Shown piece after piece: positions 47,096 to 57,605 of a stretch of DNA of 64,000 bases (the first letter of the stretch is position 1; each line of letters begins with the position of its first letter). The DNA comes from Icerya purchasi (lineage: Eukaryota; Arthropoda; Insecta; Hemiptera; Monophlebidae), in the NCBI GenBank assembly GCA_039619475.1, contig CM077115.1, positions 310,262,734 to 310,326,733 of the forward strand, read 5' to 3'. Under the pieces are notes generated by a model. It did no database searches. It saw only the letters and a list, made by a program, of their open reading frames with translations, and was not told the DNA's origin. The translations under genes were made by a program, and so were the position numbers.

Positions 47096-47681
47096 TATTA
47101 AAGATAATACCAAAACACTCAAAAAAAAAAAAAAAAAATGGAAAACTAATCTATGACTAGCGGCTTCATCTGTTGGGATGCGCCGTTATCTAGGACACTT
47201 AAAATAACTAATGATCACTTGCGTTGATGACCTATGAGTCGGTATGCAAAAAAAAAAAAAAAAAAAAAAAAAAACCCGCCCATAAACTAAAGGGGGGGTT
47301 CATGAAAGAACGACGAAGAAAGTGAAGATTTTTTAAAAAAGGGGAATGAGTTGTAAACGAATATTAAAATAAACAAAAAATCGGAAATTAGAAGCAGATA
47401 TGCGACCGCCAACATGAGTTAAAATATTATTATCTAAAAGTAAATTATTAAAATATCGACAAACGTAAGTGTGAATACGTTAATACATTTATTAAAAGAT
47501 TTTATTTTTTTTTTATTTTTAAATAACATATGGAGAACCCACATCACAGTTACAACGTTTATTTGTAATAAAGTTACAATCGATCATATACAATTAACCG
47601 TTTAACTAACAAATGTGTCAAAACAAAGTAAAAACAGAGGTAATATAATTTTCCACTAAAAATAACAGCATTACGCATAAT

Positions 47682-49951
47682 TCAAAATTTAGACAAAACA
47701 AGGCAAAAAACAATAGCAATTCGTATAAAAACCCAATGCAAGAAAAAAAGGAAAGAAATTGTGAATTTATGTAGAATGGATAAAAATATATCATTTTTTT
47801 TTACGTTAAATCTGGCCTTTTGTGTACAAATTTCTGGTACGTTAATAGAAATAGAAAAATTCCTCGAAATATGAGCATCAAAATCATTTATGAGCCAGCT
47901 TGGGCCATTCAACCATAATTTATTATTAAACTGCTTTACAGATAAACTAAATCTGCGGGGTTACAACTAGTTTCGACATAAAACCAATGTTCCTTTGAAA
48001 CCAGTTTTATGATTTTAGTAGCACGATTACATACGTACTATTTTAATCGTTCTACCGAATGATTAAGCTAACTAAGTACAATTTGTGAATCTGAAAACGC
48101 GAAAATATTACAAGGTTCAATTTTTAAGTTATGTGACATACGAACTAAAAGATTCGATAGAACAACTGCTGACCAATTTTAAATGAGGAATAGTTAACGC
48201 TTTAATTGGTGCTACTCGAGTCTTAGCGCAGACGAACGAAATTGTTACATTATTCTGGTCATCAACAACGCGCATAAATACAACGGCACAATAGGCTTTG
48301 GGTGAGCTGATTAGTTGGCGAGAAATTACGTTACTTGAAAAACTATAACAGCGGGGAATAAAATAATTCGATAACGATTCTAAATTTCTACGGTATGACA
48401 AAAATTCGCGTTCGAGTTCGCGACTAATAGAGGATCATTCCAATCGAGCCCTTCAGGCCATAAATCTTGCATTAAAATTTTGGCTCTAATTGTGATCAGG
48501 GATAACGTACTGAGAACATCAAAAATACGAGAAACATCAGATAACATTGCGCGTTTAGTGATTGGACTATGTAACGGAGCTAATTTTATAGATTAAAAAC
48601 ATCGGACTGCGGGCGCCACATTAAGTCTAACACACAGATAAAGGATTCCGACCCTAACAATCTAACGGTTAATGTTTCAATTAGCGACGGATCGGTATGA
48701 TTTAAAAAATTTACCGAGTTCCTGCGATATTTTCTCAGCGGAAAATTAGGTAATAGAAAGGCTGCATGTACGAGCTGTTGTAATTGTAGAGCTTCCTCGA
48801 CGGAATCAGCTCCGGGGTCATAAGATCATCTATACAGAAGTTCGAGTTGATCACGTTAGCAGCGTTCGGATGCGAAGTTTCAAGCGAACAAGTGATAATT
48901 TGAGGACATTTAGTTGCGAGATACGACACGGGACCGATGTCATATGTTATCGTACGAAGATCGTAGTGGCTAACGGATTCTGAAGGATCAGACCAACAAA
49001 CGATACATTGGTACTTTCTGTCATCTGGATGAATCAGGATTTGTCGATACATCATCTCAATATCTGCACAAAACGCGACGCGATGAGAGCGAAATTTAAT
49101 TATCACATCGAACAACTCAGGTTATAACGTTGGAGCAGTTAAAAGGTGATCATTTAGTATAGCAGATGCATTAAAGCGACGCGGTGTTTAGTTGTACCTC
49201 TGAACTCGCTAACGATGTGGTGAGGAATATATATAGTACGAGTTAGCGACAATTTCAGAGTTAGAAATTTTCCTCATATGACCGTTTTCTTCATATTTTA
49301 ATATAAAATCACGACATCGAATAATAGACGGCCGTTTCCTTTCCGATTTGACTAACATTAACTTAGCCTTATAAAACGAACCATTTAAGTTTACGATACT
49401 AGACCTAATTGGTAAACGAAGTTGAAAAATACCATTTTCGAGACGTTCATAAGTTGTTTCAAAATGTTCCTCAATCATTTCATGTTCGAATAAAATTTCT
49501 GCGATCTTGTCAGACGACATCTCACCGGAATCCTCAATTTCGAAAAAACGTTTGAATCGAGCGTCGATGTCTACTTTCGGAAGTCCACAATACGATTTTG
49601 TAACGAGAAAGGACGTTTTTTACGAGCCTGAGATTACATGACCGAATTTAGTGTTTCGTAAAAATAAATACCGTCGAAAAAATGCCTTTGATCTTCTAAA
49701 ATAAATTCGACATATTCAACGCCGAGAACTATATCTACGTCACTATAAGGAAGATCGCTCGATTCAGCGAAATTAAACTTAAAGAAATATTGCATTACGT
49801 TATCAAGGTTGCGGCACGTTGAAAACGTCTCATCGATAATTTCATCTGAAGCTTTAAGACCGCGAATTATGATTTCGACTTTATCGAAAAGGATACGAAT
49901 TTGACTTTCGTTTTTAATCGGCTCTGTAAAAGAGCCTTGACCACCGCGCAT
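47682..49951 (-). pseudogene. BEL/Pao pol remnants (protease end, RT, RNase H-like)
   Basis: Four minus-strand frames in order. 49951-49634: DVDIVLGVEYVEFILEDQRH, the end of a Pao retropepsin; its catalytic DTG/DSG half is missing. 49520-49209: the pre-RT block with GIFQLRLPI. 49115-48735: MFDVIIKFRSHRVAFCADIE, YRQILIHPDDRKYQ and FCIDDLM, the Pao RT palm. 48401-48129: AYCAVVFMRVVD and SFVCAKTRVAPIKALTIPHL, the region after the RT. 47912-47682: NGPSWLINDF, the block before integrase. The integrase domain itself is not found between 47682 and the Jockey edge, a space too short to hold it. The frames are separated by stops and shifts. Confidence 0.75.
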
Positions 49952-49980
49952 TTATGGTCAAAACGAGAAAGCAGATGTGA

Positions 49981-50520
49981 CTAAGCATCCGAGTAAGCTC
50001 TGTCACCGAGTTTAAAGATTTTGCACGTTAGAAAGTTCATCGTTTTTATAAATATTAAATTCTCGAACAAACCTTTAAAATTTTGCAAGTTCAAAATATT
50101 GCCATCAAACGAAAATACAGATGATATTCTTTCCAACTTCGGTTGAGTTAATGAGTTACGACAAGTCGTGTCAGGTTCGGGGTTCAGTGATTGTCGCTGC
50201 TCTTTCCTCAGCAATATCTGATGACAATTTTTAATGACCGCTTCGTAATGAAATGCGACATCGCTGATTTCACAGACTTCCTTCATGTAGTTTTCCGCTT
50301 TGATGGTATAATTATCAGCATTTTCATCGAGCACATCCATGGTGTTATTAGTCGGAATCTCGAATTCGGATTTCAAATCCCGATAATCGTTCAATATAGC
50401 TTCCAATTTACTCAAACTTTTGTTGTTGAGAGGTTGTTTCTCATTAAGATGAGCCATTTGATCTCTTAACCTAGCGAGGTTGAGTTTCAGAGTACCGCGT
50501 TTCTATTTGTTGTCCGACAT
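49981..50520 (-). pseudogene. BEL/Pao gag N-terminal fragment
   Basis: A minus-strand frame starts at ATG 50520; codon 6 is TAG, and the remainder is open from ATG 50457 for 158 codons. It has a helical, charged N-terminus (LARLRDQMAHLNEKQ), then PKLERISSVFSFDGNILNLQ, equivalent to the LPKI.LP.F.G....W..F block of Pao Gag. It ends abruptly at 49981, and the protease C-terminal half begins only 30 bp later. Most of Gag, any zinc knuckles and the protease active site therefore appear deleted. Confidence 0.65.
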
Positions 50521-50658
50521 GTTAACGATGGAACAGTTGAAGTTCCGTTACGAATAGAGCGAACGAATAATTTAATTGACTATGAGCTCAACGCAGTCAA
50601 ATACCGACTTATTAACCAGAAAAACAAACCGGCCTAATGTATCCGGCCCGGAGGACCT

Positions 50659-51008
50659 TGTTGAGGATTTAATGATTATTTGGAAATTAATAAGTTAACA
50701 TATTAAATTATTTATAGTTCGATGTTAAGCGAACGACTTAACAACACAAAGGCGAGCGACGAGCAAAGGCGAACAACAAATACTGAAAGTGCAGAGCAAT
50801 ATAAAAAAAATGGTCGGCAAAACAGACAAGCATGTAATACCAGAGCGCGGAAACGGCGAGTAACGAATAGACCAAAAAAGGGCATCAGCCTTGGCTGTCT
50901 TAGCCGATCAGCGGGCGGTCACATAATTACGGTTCGAAAATCGTGCTCAGCATATACAGTAAAACTATATAACAAAAAAAACATAAACGAATCGAAAATA
51001 TCGTAACA
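50659..51008 (-). repeat. BEL/Pao 5' LTR
   Basis: 350 bp, direct repeat of 43933-44306. Gag starts about 140 bp inside it on the minus strand. Confidence 0.85.
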
Positions 51009-51142
51009 AGATCTTTCCCTAATCCGTGTCACAAGTACTGGATGAACTTCAGCTTTCTGTTCTTCTGCTTATTCACCGAACAAATTGTCTTCATCTTCAT
51101 TTTCTTCTGCAAATAAATTCAAAACCAATTCCTGCTCATCCA
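51009..51142 (-). pseudogene. Harbinger transposase N-terminus, cut by BEL/Pao
   Basis: The minus strand from ATG 51142 reads MDEQELVLNLFAEENEDEDN, a stop after LFGE, then EVHPVLVTRIRERS, ending at the LTR border. An acidic start followed by HP.L..R...GEF is the N-terminal form of many insect Harbinger transposases. The rest continues on the other side of BEL/Pao at 43932-43835. This is a different copy from the Harbinger at 51268-58663. Confidence 0.5.
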
Positions 51143-51355
51143 TTTTGACAACATAAATTAACCGACTACAGACCTTATAGGTGAGCCTTTTGCAGCAGTT
51201 GCAGGTTAATACACTCATGAGTCTGATGCGTTGTTGAAATGCATTCGTGCTTCTGGTGCATGCGTTAGGCCGTGGTTACCATGCACGCGAATTGCAAATA
51301 AGCGAGTAGAAGCGAATTGAGCGAATAACTTGCGCGCGATTAATATGGTTACTAT

Positions 51356-51608
51356 TGTCGCATAACCTCTGTTGACTCCAAAAACAAAAGTACACGGCAA
51401 AAGAAATTTATTTCATAAAAGTGCGGACGAAGCGACATCGAATCGAATAGACCGCCGTTAAAACGTGCGATGCCGAACCATATCATTATCTCGACTAATA
51501 TTGGCCCGGACGAGTTGACACAGGATCACGGCTCGTCCGAGACCTGTTGGGGGGGGGGAGGAGAGGATTTTGATCAGTGTGACCAGGAAGTAGTTTGTGC
51601 TTCCCACA
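51356..51608 (-). repeat. gypsy 3' LTR
   Basis: 253 bp, TG...CA on the plus strand. It has a run of about 10 G near 51549 and a stretch beyond it that is longer than in the other LTR. The pyrimidine tract 51612-51622 just outside it is the polypurine tract on the coding strand. Confidence 0.92.
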
Positions 51609-52439
51609 TGGCTCTTCCTTTTGGAGACTGAGCCCCAGTGGGGTGAAGTTGTGGAATAAAACAAAGGAAAGTAAAAATGGAAGTTTTACATGGATATTAA
51701 TTATATGCAGTATTAATAGAAGATAAAGTAGTAAAAATTAACACATAATAAGGTCGTTTATGCGAAATAATAAAAATGGTGTAGGCAAATTAAACTAAAT
51801 TATCATGCTAAAATGGCAGAATGGCACCTAATCGTTAGTACGAGGAGGTCGGAAGAGGAACTAGGAGCGAAATGAGTTTGAGGGATAGACGAAATTGGAA
51901 TCGCAGGAGTAACGAGTGTACATAATTGACAAAATTGAGGGATGAAACTCGGTCGGAGAGTTGCTTCGTTAGCGGAATTGGAATGCTCGAAAGTGAATGT
52001 AGACTAATTATATTGATCGGAAGTAACGTAAAAGTTTCAGGCGAGATGAGTGCAAAATGAAAGTGGGAGAGGACATAGGCGCCAATCTAAAGAAGAACGG
52101 ATATTTATTTTATTTTAAAGAGATCAGAATAAGAAGGAATAATAAAACGGCTTTGAACAACGATCCAGAAAAATGATTAAACTAAACTAAACTAAACTAA
52201 TAAAAACAAAAAATTTACGATCTTACAATTTTGGAAAAAGTAAATATTACTTTCGCACACGGCATGAATTCAAAAAAAAAATTATTATAGTAGTACTAGA
52301 GATGAATAGAGAGGAGTGTGATTCGATATGCGTTATTCGAGTAACAAAAATAAAATTAATTGCATAAAATAGTAAAAACCTGTCGGCGTTACTCGAGTGT
52401 AGTTCTATACCAAATCGGGAATCGGATTTATCTGGGAAA

Positions 52440-53696
52440 CTAATAAATGAAGGTCACGGTCTCATCAAAGCGAACTGGTCGTCTGATGGGGCGTCCATAC
52501 CGTGATTTCGATATCGTCGGAAATAATTCCTTATCGGAATCGGCATCCTTATTTAGGAATTCGGGATCGTCAGAAGGTGAGGCGTCATCATCGGGAAAGC
52601 CGTAAAAATCGGAATCGGAAACTGAATCGTCCATATCTTTGCTTGAAGGTATCGTGTCGATAGGCCAATCGAAATCAGTTAATAGAAGGTCTGGATCATT
52701 GCAGGGTGATGTGTCAATCCATTCGTCATTTTCAGAGTTGTCTTCTAAAATGAATGCTGGCTTCAGTCTATCCAGACTAACTCTGTCAATCTTTGCGCCA
52801 AATTTCAATTCGTAGCATTGCGGGTAACGGTTTATAACTTTAAACGGACCATCGTAGACAGGTTGTAAAGCTGTCCGATGTCGATTTCGACGGGCATAAA
52901 CATGAGTGCAGCTATCGATGCCCTTTTGCAAAAATCCTGAGCGTTTATTAATGCGTGCTGGCTTTAGGAAAACATTGTTGATAGTATCGGATAATTTATT
53001 AATTAGATTCGATTCGTTTTCGACCGGCGGTAAAGCGTCGATCATCTCGCACGGTAGCGACAGCGGAGTGACGTACGTAAGTTCGGCCGGCGAATGGCCA
53101 GTGTGGTTGATCGAAGTTCTTATGCCGAATAATACAATCGGAAGGGCTTCGTGCCAATGTTCAGTTTCCTGGCAGCGGATAGCGGCTTTCAAAGTACGAT
53201 GGATTCTTTCCACTTTTCCATTCGATTTTGGGTTGTAAGCTGTCGTATTGATGTGGGTTATACCAAATCGTTGTACGAGTTGTTTAAATAACTGTGACGT
53301 AAATTGGCTTCCACGATCTGTTGTGATAATCGAAGGGCAACCGAATCGGCAAATCCATGTTTCGATGAAGATGTTTACAATCGTATCTGTTGATATATCT
53401 TTGACTGGAACAGCCTCCAGCCAGCCGGTGTATCGGTCAATAATCGTGAGGATATATTGATATTCACCTGAACGAGGTAAAGGTCCAACTAAATCGCAAT
53501 GTACATGTTGAAAACGAGAACTTGGGGGAAATTCGCCATACGGTGGTTTCATATGTCGGTAAACTTTGTTGCGCTGACACAAATTACAAGTACGCGCCCA
53601 ATGTCTAATATCTGTGGACATATGCGGCCAAACAAATCGTTGCTTAATTTTGAACAGCGTACGTTTGGGAGACGGGTGGTCCATGTTGTGAATTGC
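52440..53696 (-). CDS. gypsy integrase and C-terminal tail
   Basis: The frame continues directly from the TAG at 53697-53699 in the same phase; the first ATG is at 53684. The zinc-binding HHCC motif starts right after the stop (IHNMDHPS) and ends at TCNLCQRNK. The catalytic core has HCDLVGPLP (Asp64 from the ATG), TTDRGSQFTS (Asp123) and NPKSNGKVERIHR (Glu159), giving D,D35E. Then come a GPF/Y-like chromatin-binding stretch (YDGPFKVINRYPQCYELK) and an acidic tail ending RPIRRPVRFDETVTFIY. All catalytic residues are present. It is either made by readthrough of the TAG or silenced by a nonsense mutation. Confidence 0.9.
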   Translation of the reverse strand, partial: AIHNMDHPSPKRTLFKIKQRFVWPHMSTDIRHWARTCNLCQRNKVYRHMKPPYGEFPPSSRFQHVHCDLVGPLPRSGEYQYILTIIDRYTGWLEAVPVKDISTDTIVNIFIETWICRFGCPSIITTDRGSQFTSQLFKQLVQRFGITHINTTAYNPKSNGKVERIHRTLKAAIRCQETEHWHEALPIVLFGIRTSINHTGHSPAELTYVTPLSLPCEMIDALPPVENESNLINKLSDTINNVFLKPARINKRSGFLQKGIDSCTHVYARRNRHRTALQPVYDGPFKVINRYPQCYELKFGAKIDRVSLDRLKPAFILEDNSENDEWIDTSPCNDPDLLLTDFDWPIDTIPSSKDMDDSVSDSDFYGFPDDDASPSDDPEFLNKDADSDKELFPTISKSRYGRPIRRPVRFDETVTFIY

Positions 53697-56555
53697 CTAA
53701 TAAATCTTTCGGCGTAACAATACCGGCACAATTGGTCTTTCCTTCTGATCTACGTAAATCATAACATCGTCGATCGCTTTCTCAGATACTTCAATCTTAG
53801 ACGACCTATTTTTGCGTATCGCTGTTATGTCCTCGTCTCCTTCCTGTAAGGTCCGAAATTGTTTTATATCGAAACTGTACGCATCTAACATGAACGCATC
53901 GATTCGTGATAAATAATCGGCGACTACGTTATCTGCACCTTTTATGTAACAAATGTCTTCGACATACTCAGCAATAAAGCTCAAATGACGCGATTGACGG
54001 GTGGACAACTTCTCCGCGGGCTGATGTAATGCGTGGGTAAGCGGTCGATGGTCAGTAAGTACAGTAACTCTGCGGCCCTCAATAAGATCCTTAAATCTCC
54101 GAATTGCGTCGTACACTGATAATAACTCGAGGTCGTAAGTGCTATATTTACGTTCTGCCGGTGAAAGCTTACGTGAATGGAACGAAATAGGCTGCAATAA
54201 ATCGTTAACTCTCTGGTTGATGACTGATCCGATCGCGGTAGACGAAGCGTCGGTCATGATGACAATATCGGCGTCAGCTGACGGATGCGCCAGTATTGCG
54301 GCCTCAGGTATAAGTTTCTTCGATAATCGAAAGTATTTATCGAGTTCCTCAGTCCATGCAATCTGCGTCAAATCTTTCTTCTTGCTCCCCAAAAGGAGGA
54401 AATTCAATGGGGCTAATACTTCGGCTCCTTGCTTATAGAAGCGATGATAAAAATTTATAACGCCAAGGTAACTTCTCAAATCCTTTTTAGTGACTGGGCG
54501 TGGCAGCGTTACTATCGTTTCAACACGTTTCGGGTCAGGACGTATACCTTCATGGGATATTTCATATCCAACAAATGTAATTTTGGGTACAGCGAAAATA
54601 CATTTATTTTCACTCAGCTTCAAGTTATGAAGCGATAACTGTTTGAGCACAGCGTATAAATCTGACATATGTTGTTTTAGATCCGTGGAAAAAATTAAAA
54701 CATCATCTAGGTAGGCGCGCGCGAATGGCAAGTCTTTCAATACGTGGTCGATGGCTCTTTGGAAGGTGGCACCCGCGTTTTTTAGACCAAACGGCATTAC
54801 TTGAAACTCGAATAACCCAAATGGCGTCGTGACAGCAGTTTTTTCGATGTCCGGAGGATACATGGGAATCTGGTAGTAGGCTCGTTCGAGATCAGGCTTG
54901 GAAAACACGGTTGTTCCATGCAGATCTGAGTTCATGTCATGTAAGTGTGGAATAGGATATCGGTCAGCGATTGTGATGCGATTCACCTGACGATAATCTC
55001 CGCATACACGCCAACCATCGCCTTTTGGGACGAGTGTTAAAGGTGAAGCCCAGGGAGATTCGGATCGACGACAAAATCCAAGGTCCATCCATTCATTAAA
55101 TATACGACGAGCATATTGAAATTTTTCTGGCGGTAGACGGCGAGGCTTCGAGTGAGCGGGGTGCCCGTTAGTAATTATCCGGTGTTGAACAGGGGATAAT
55201 CGAGAGGTGTTATAAAAAGTTCCGGAAAATAAATCTTTGAAATTATTTACAATGGACGTAACTGAGTCTTGCTTAATAGCAAGGGTAGCGATAGATGAAG
55301 CGGCAGGAGTCACGTCGCTCGCGGAAGGTTTATTCGATTGCAAATTATTACGAGTTAGTAATCTTTTATTCGCGACGTCCAATAATAATTCAAAATACTG
55401 TAGAAAATCAGCGCCGATGATTGGCTGGGCGATATCTGCTACTTTAAAGGTCCAGATAAAATTTTGTTCAAGGTTAAAATCTAAAGATAATCTTTTGCTA
55501 CCTAATATTTTGAAATCGGTACCGTTAACTGCTGTTAAAACGCCCGAAGACATTTTGTTGTAATTCGTGACTAACTTAATTGGGAGAACCGAACATTGCG
55601 CACCTGAATCAATGAGAAAGTCAAATCCAGTGATTTTGTCCTTGATAATGAGTCTATATAATTCGATTGAGGCATGTGTAGTTGACGTTTTCATGGTTGT
55701 TCGGCTGGGTTTTTCATCCCAACTACAAGGTGGGCGGCATTGGCGAGCATCTCTTCCGTAGGTATCGTGATACCAACACAAAGTCGAGGAATCTAGTCGC
55801 GGTATCTTATCGGAAGAAAATGGTGGCGACTGTCGACGGATGGGAGTGGAAGTAGAGCTTGGCTGGAAGTGTGCTTGATTGAGTGGACGATTGTGTTTTT
55901 TAAATGGATGATAACTGATTGAGGTCGAAGAACTCGGAGATAAGGATAAGGCATTGGTATATTCGGTACCAGAGCTGGAAGAATAGTTTTGAGATGGATT
56001 CGAAGATGTCCTAAAACGATGTAGCGACATAAGGCGATCGGCCGTTGCGGCTAATTCAGCGATCGGCGTATTTATAGGGAGGGTAGTCAACAATGATTGA
56101 ATACTAAATGGTAATCGTTCTTCCCAAATGATTTTCACAGTCGCTTCGTCTAAGTGATTCCTAGCAAGATCTAACATTTCTGACAACAAATGAGACGGCA
56201 AACGATCTCCAATATTAAGATCGGTTAATAGTCGTCGAAGGCGAGTATGGTCCGGCTGGTCGTATAATTTTAAAATAATGGATTTGATATAAGAATACTG
56301 GTCGTGGGTAGGCAAACGTTTAATATCGTGCCGAATACTATGTAACAGGTCGCTATCTACATTGGCAATAAAGATGTCAGCTTTTACTTTTTCATCAACT
56401 ATGTTGTTGATGGAAAACTGAGCGTCAATTTGGATAAACCATAATTGAGGATCTCGTCTTGAAAAGGGTGGAAATCGTATTAAACTGGGGAAGTTGGCAT
56501 GAATTGGACAATTAAAGGTTTGATTCGGCAAAGAAGTGTCGTTACTATTTGTCAT
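53697..56555 (-). CDS. gypsy Gag-protease-RT-RNase H fusion, 952 residues
   Basis: One uninterrupted frame on the minus strand. Residues 1-200 are the capsid region (PPFSRRDPQLWFIQIDAQF). Near 260, LCWYHDTYGRDARQCRPPC gives a C-X2-H-X9-C-X3-C arrangement, the CHCC motif of CsRn1-type Gag instead of the usual CCHC. LIDSGAQCSVLP near 312 is the protease active site. RT follows: WRVCGDYRQVNRITIADRYP, FSKPDLERAYYQIP, MPFGLKNAGATFQRAI and YLDDVLIFS near 615. RNase H has TDASSTAIGSV near 766, STYDLELLSVYDA and LTDHRPL. Gag and Pol are fused without a shift. The frame ends at a TAG just before the integrase zinc finger; the frame beyond is the same. Confidence 0.93.
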   Translation of the reverse strand: MTNSNDTSLPNQTFNCPIHANFPSLIRFPPFSRRDPQLWFIQIDAQFSINNIVDEKVKADIFIANVDSDLLHSIRHDIKRLPTHDQYSYIKSIILKLYDQPDHTRLRRLLTDLNIGDRLPSHLLSEMLDLARNHLDEATVKIIWEERLPFSIQSLLTTLPINTPIAELAATADRLMSLHRFRTSSNPSQNYSSSSGTEYTNALSLSPSSSTSISYHPFKKHNRPLNQAHFQPSSTSTPIRRQSPPFSSDKIPRLDSSTLCWYHDTYGRDARQCRPPCSWDEKPSRTTMKTSTTHASIELYRLIIKDKITGFDFLIDSGAQCSVLPIKLVTNYNKMSSGVLTAVNGTDFKILGSKRLSLDFNLEQNFIWTFKVADIAQPIIGADFLQYFELLLDVANKRLLTRNNLQSNKPSASDVTPAASSIATLAIKQDSVTSIVNNFKDLFSGTFYNTSRLSPVQHRIITNGHPAHSKPRRLPPEKFQYARRIFNEWMDLGFCRRSESPWASPLTLVPKGDGWRVCGDYRQVNRITIADRYPIPHLHDMNSDLHGTTVFSKPDLERAYYQIPMYPPDIEKTAVTTPFGLFEFQVMPFGLKNAGATFQRAIDHVLKDLPFARAYLDDVLIFSTDLKQHMSDLYAVLKQLSLHNLKLSENKCIFAVPKITFVGYEISHEGIRPDPKRVETIVTLPRPVTKKDLRSYLGVINFYHRFYKQGAEVLAPLNFLLLGSKKKDLTQIAWTEELDKYFRLSKKLIPEAAILAHPSADADIVIMTDASSTAIGSVINQRVNDLLQPISFHSRKLSPAERKYSTYDLELLSVYDAIRRFKDLIEGRRVTVLTDHRPLTHALHQPAEKLSTRQSRHLSFIAEYVEDICYIKGADNVVADYLSRIDAFMLDAYSFDIKQFRTLQEGDEDITAIRKNRSSKIEVSEKAIDDVMIYVDQKERPIVPVLLRRKIY

Positions 56556-57017
56556 ATTCGATAAAGTTGAAGAACATGAAAAAATTCAAATACGGTAACG
56601 AGAAAAAGGGTATCAAAAAAATTAAATTGAAAGTAAAACAAAATTACATCGGAATAATAGTTCGATTTTAATGATCGTGGTCGTATACTACCCCGAAAGG
56701 ATAGTATGTTCGTTTCGAAGTGCGGAGAGAACGAAAAATTTAGAGGTCGCGTTGTACGATTTATTACACGATCTTAGCGACAGTGTTCGATCACGCGGTT
56801 AATCGACGAACAGTGTCTCGTCATCGTGGCGCCGTTCACCGAGCGGACGTACTGTAAAGCGACTATAGCGTGTTTACGAATCCAGCGTCTCGGCGCCCGT
56901 CGGTACGCGGCTGGGGACATATGTAAAGCGGTTTACACATTCGCCCGTAAAAAAAAATCATAGTAAAAGTAAAAAATTCGCACAAATTTTGAAAATCGAA
57001 AGGTGTTACCGAATTCG

Positions 57018-57035
57018 ATCACGTCGGGGTCACCA
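57018..57035 (-). promoter_or_regulatory. Primer-binding site, tRNA-Trp type
   Basis: Four bases inside the 5' LTR the minus strand reads TGGTGACCCCGACGTGAT, complementary to a tRNA 3' end with CCA. To my knowledge this is the 3' sequence of animal tRNA-Trp, the primer reported for the CsRn1 clade. Confidence 0.7.
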
Positions 57036-57039
57036 ATTT

Positions 57040-57275
57040 TGTCGCATAACCTCTGTTGACTCCAAAAACAAAAGTACACGGCAAAAGAAATTTATTTCAT
57101 AAAAGTGCGGACGAAGCGGCATCGAATCGAATAGACCGCCGTTAAAACGTGCGATGCCGAACCATATCATTATCTCGACTAATATTGGCCCGGACGAGTT
57201 GACACAGGATCACGGCTCGTCCGAGACCTGTTGGGGGGGGGGGATTTTGACAGGAAGGAGTTTGTGGTTCCCACA
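57040..57275 (-). repeat. gypsy 5' LTR
   Basis: 236 bp, nearly identical to 51356-51608. As the 5' LTR on the minus strand it should carry the promoter; no TATA box is obvious. Confidence 0.92.
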
Positions 57276-57605
57276 CTATTCACGCGAGTAGCGAGTAGCG
57301 AATAATATCCCCAACATATTTCATTTTTAACTATCAATCTCGGTTTGTACATTAAGATAAATCAGCAATGTCTGAATTATTTCTGTTTGAAAATAGTTAT
57401 CATTTAAGATACAAATGTTATAAACAGTTTAAAAAAAAATAATCGAATAATGTAATTTTTAAAAGGCGAACAATAGATGGTGAATTCCATAATAATAATA
57501 ATTTACAGCGGGTTCCCCTTCAAACAGCAAATTAATTCTGGCAAAGTTGCTACGGAATAAATAACACGCACAAAAATTTTAAATTATATTTATCTCAGAT
57601 AAAAT

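Larger units (their letters stand above)
44320..47274 (+). mobile_element. Jockey non-LTR retrotransposon inserted in the BEL/Pao element
   Basis: Plus-strand element with endonuclease and RT coding regions, a first A run at 47121-47138 and a second at 47248-47274. The second is taken as the 3' end, and the 110 bp between them as 3' UTR. ORF1 (the gag-like protein of Jockey) is absent, so it is 5'-truncated; the left border is not exact. No convincing target duplication was found with either A run. Confidence 0.75.
43933..51008 (-). mobile_element. BEL/Pao LTR retrotransposon, old and nested
   Basis: Two direct repeats of 374 and 350 bp (43933-44306 and 50659-51008), starting TGTTG and ending AACA on the plus strand and visibly diverged, enclose minus-strand gag and pol relics of BEL/Pao type. 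Just inside the 5' LTR (the right one) is GGTCCTCCGGGCCGGAT, a primer-site-like sequence; next to the 3' LTR is a purine-rich stretch AAGAAAGGAAG. No matching target duplication is seen at the outer edges. A Jockey element of opposite orientation occupies about 44.32-47.27 kb. Confidence 0.82.
51356..57275 (-). mobile_element. CsRn1-like Ty3/gypsy retrotransposon
   Basis: 5.92 kb, LTRs 51356-51608 and 57040-57275, flanked by CTAT on both sides (51352-51355 and 57276-57279). On the minus strand the order is 5' LTR, primer site, Gag-protease-RT-RNase H, integrase, 3' LTR. The LTRs differ by one substitution in the first 185 bp plus a length difference near a G run, indicating a recent insertion. 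It interrupts the Harbinger element 88 bp from that element's left end. No env-like frame is present. Confidence 0.93.

Noticed and set aside
47121..47138. First A run as the true 3' end of the Jockey element
   Set aside because: A longer A run at 47248-47274 follows 110 bp of UTR-like sequence; neither gives a target duplication, so the outer one was preferred with low certainty.
43928..51013. Target-site duplication for the BEL/Pao element
   Set aside because: The outer five bases (GGGTG and AGATC) do not match, so none is claimed.
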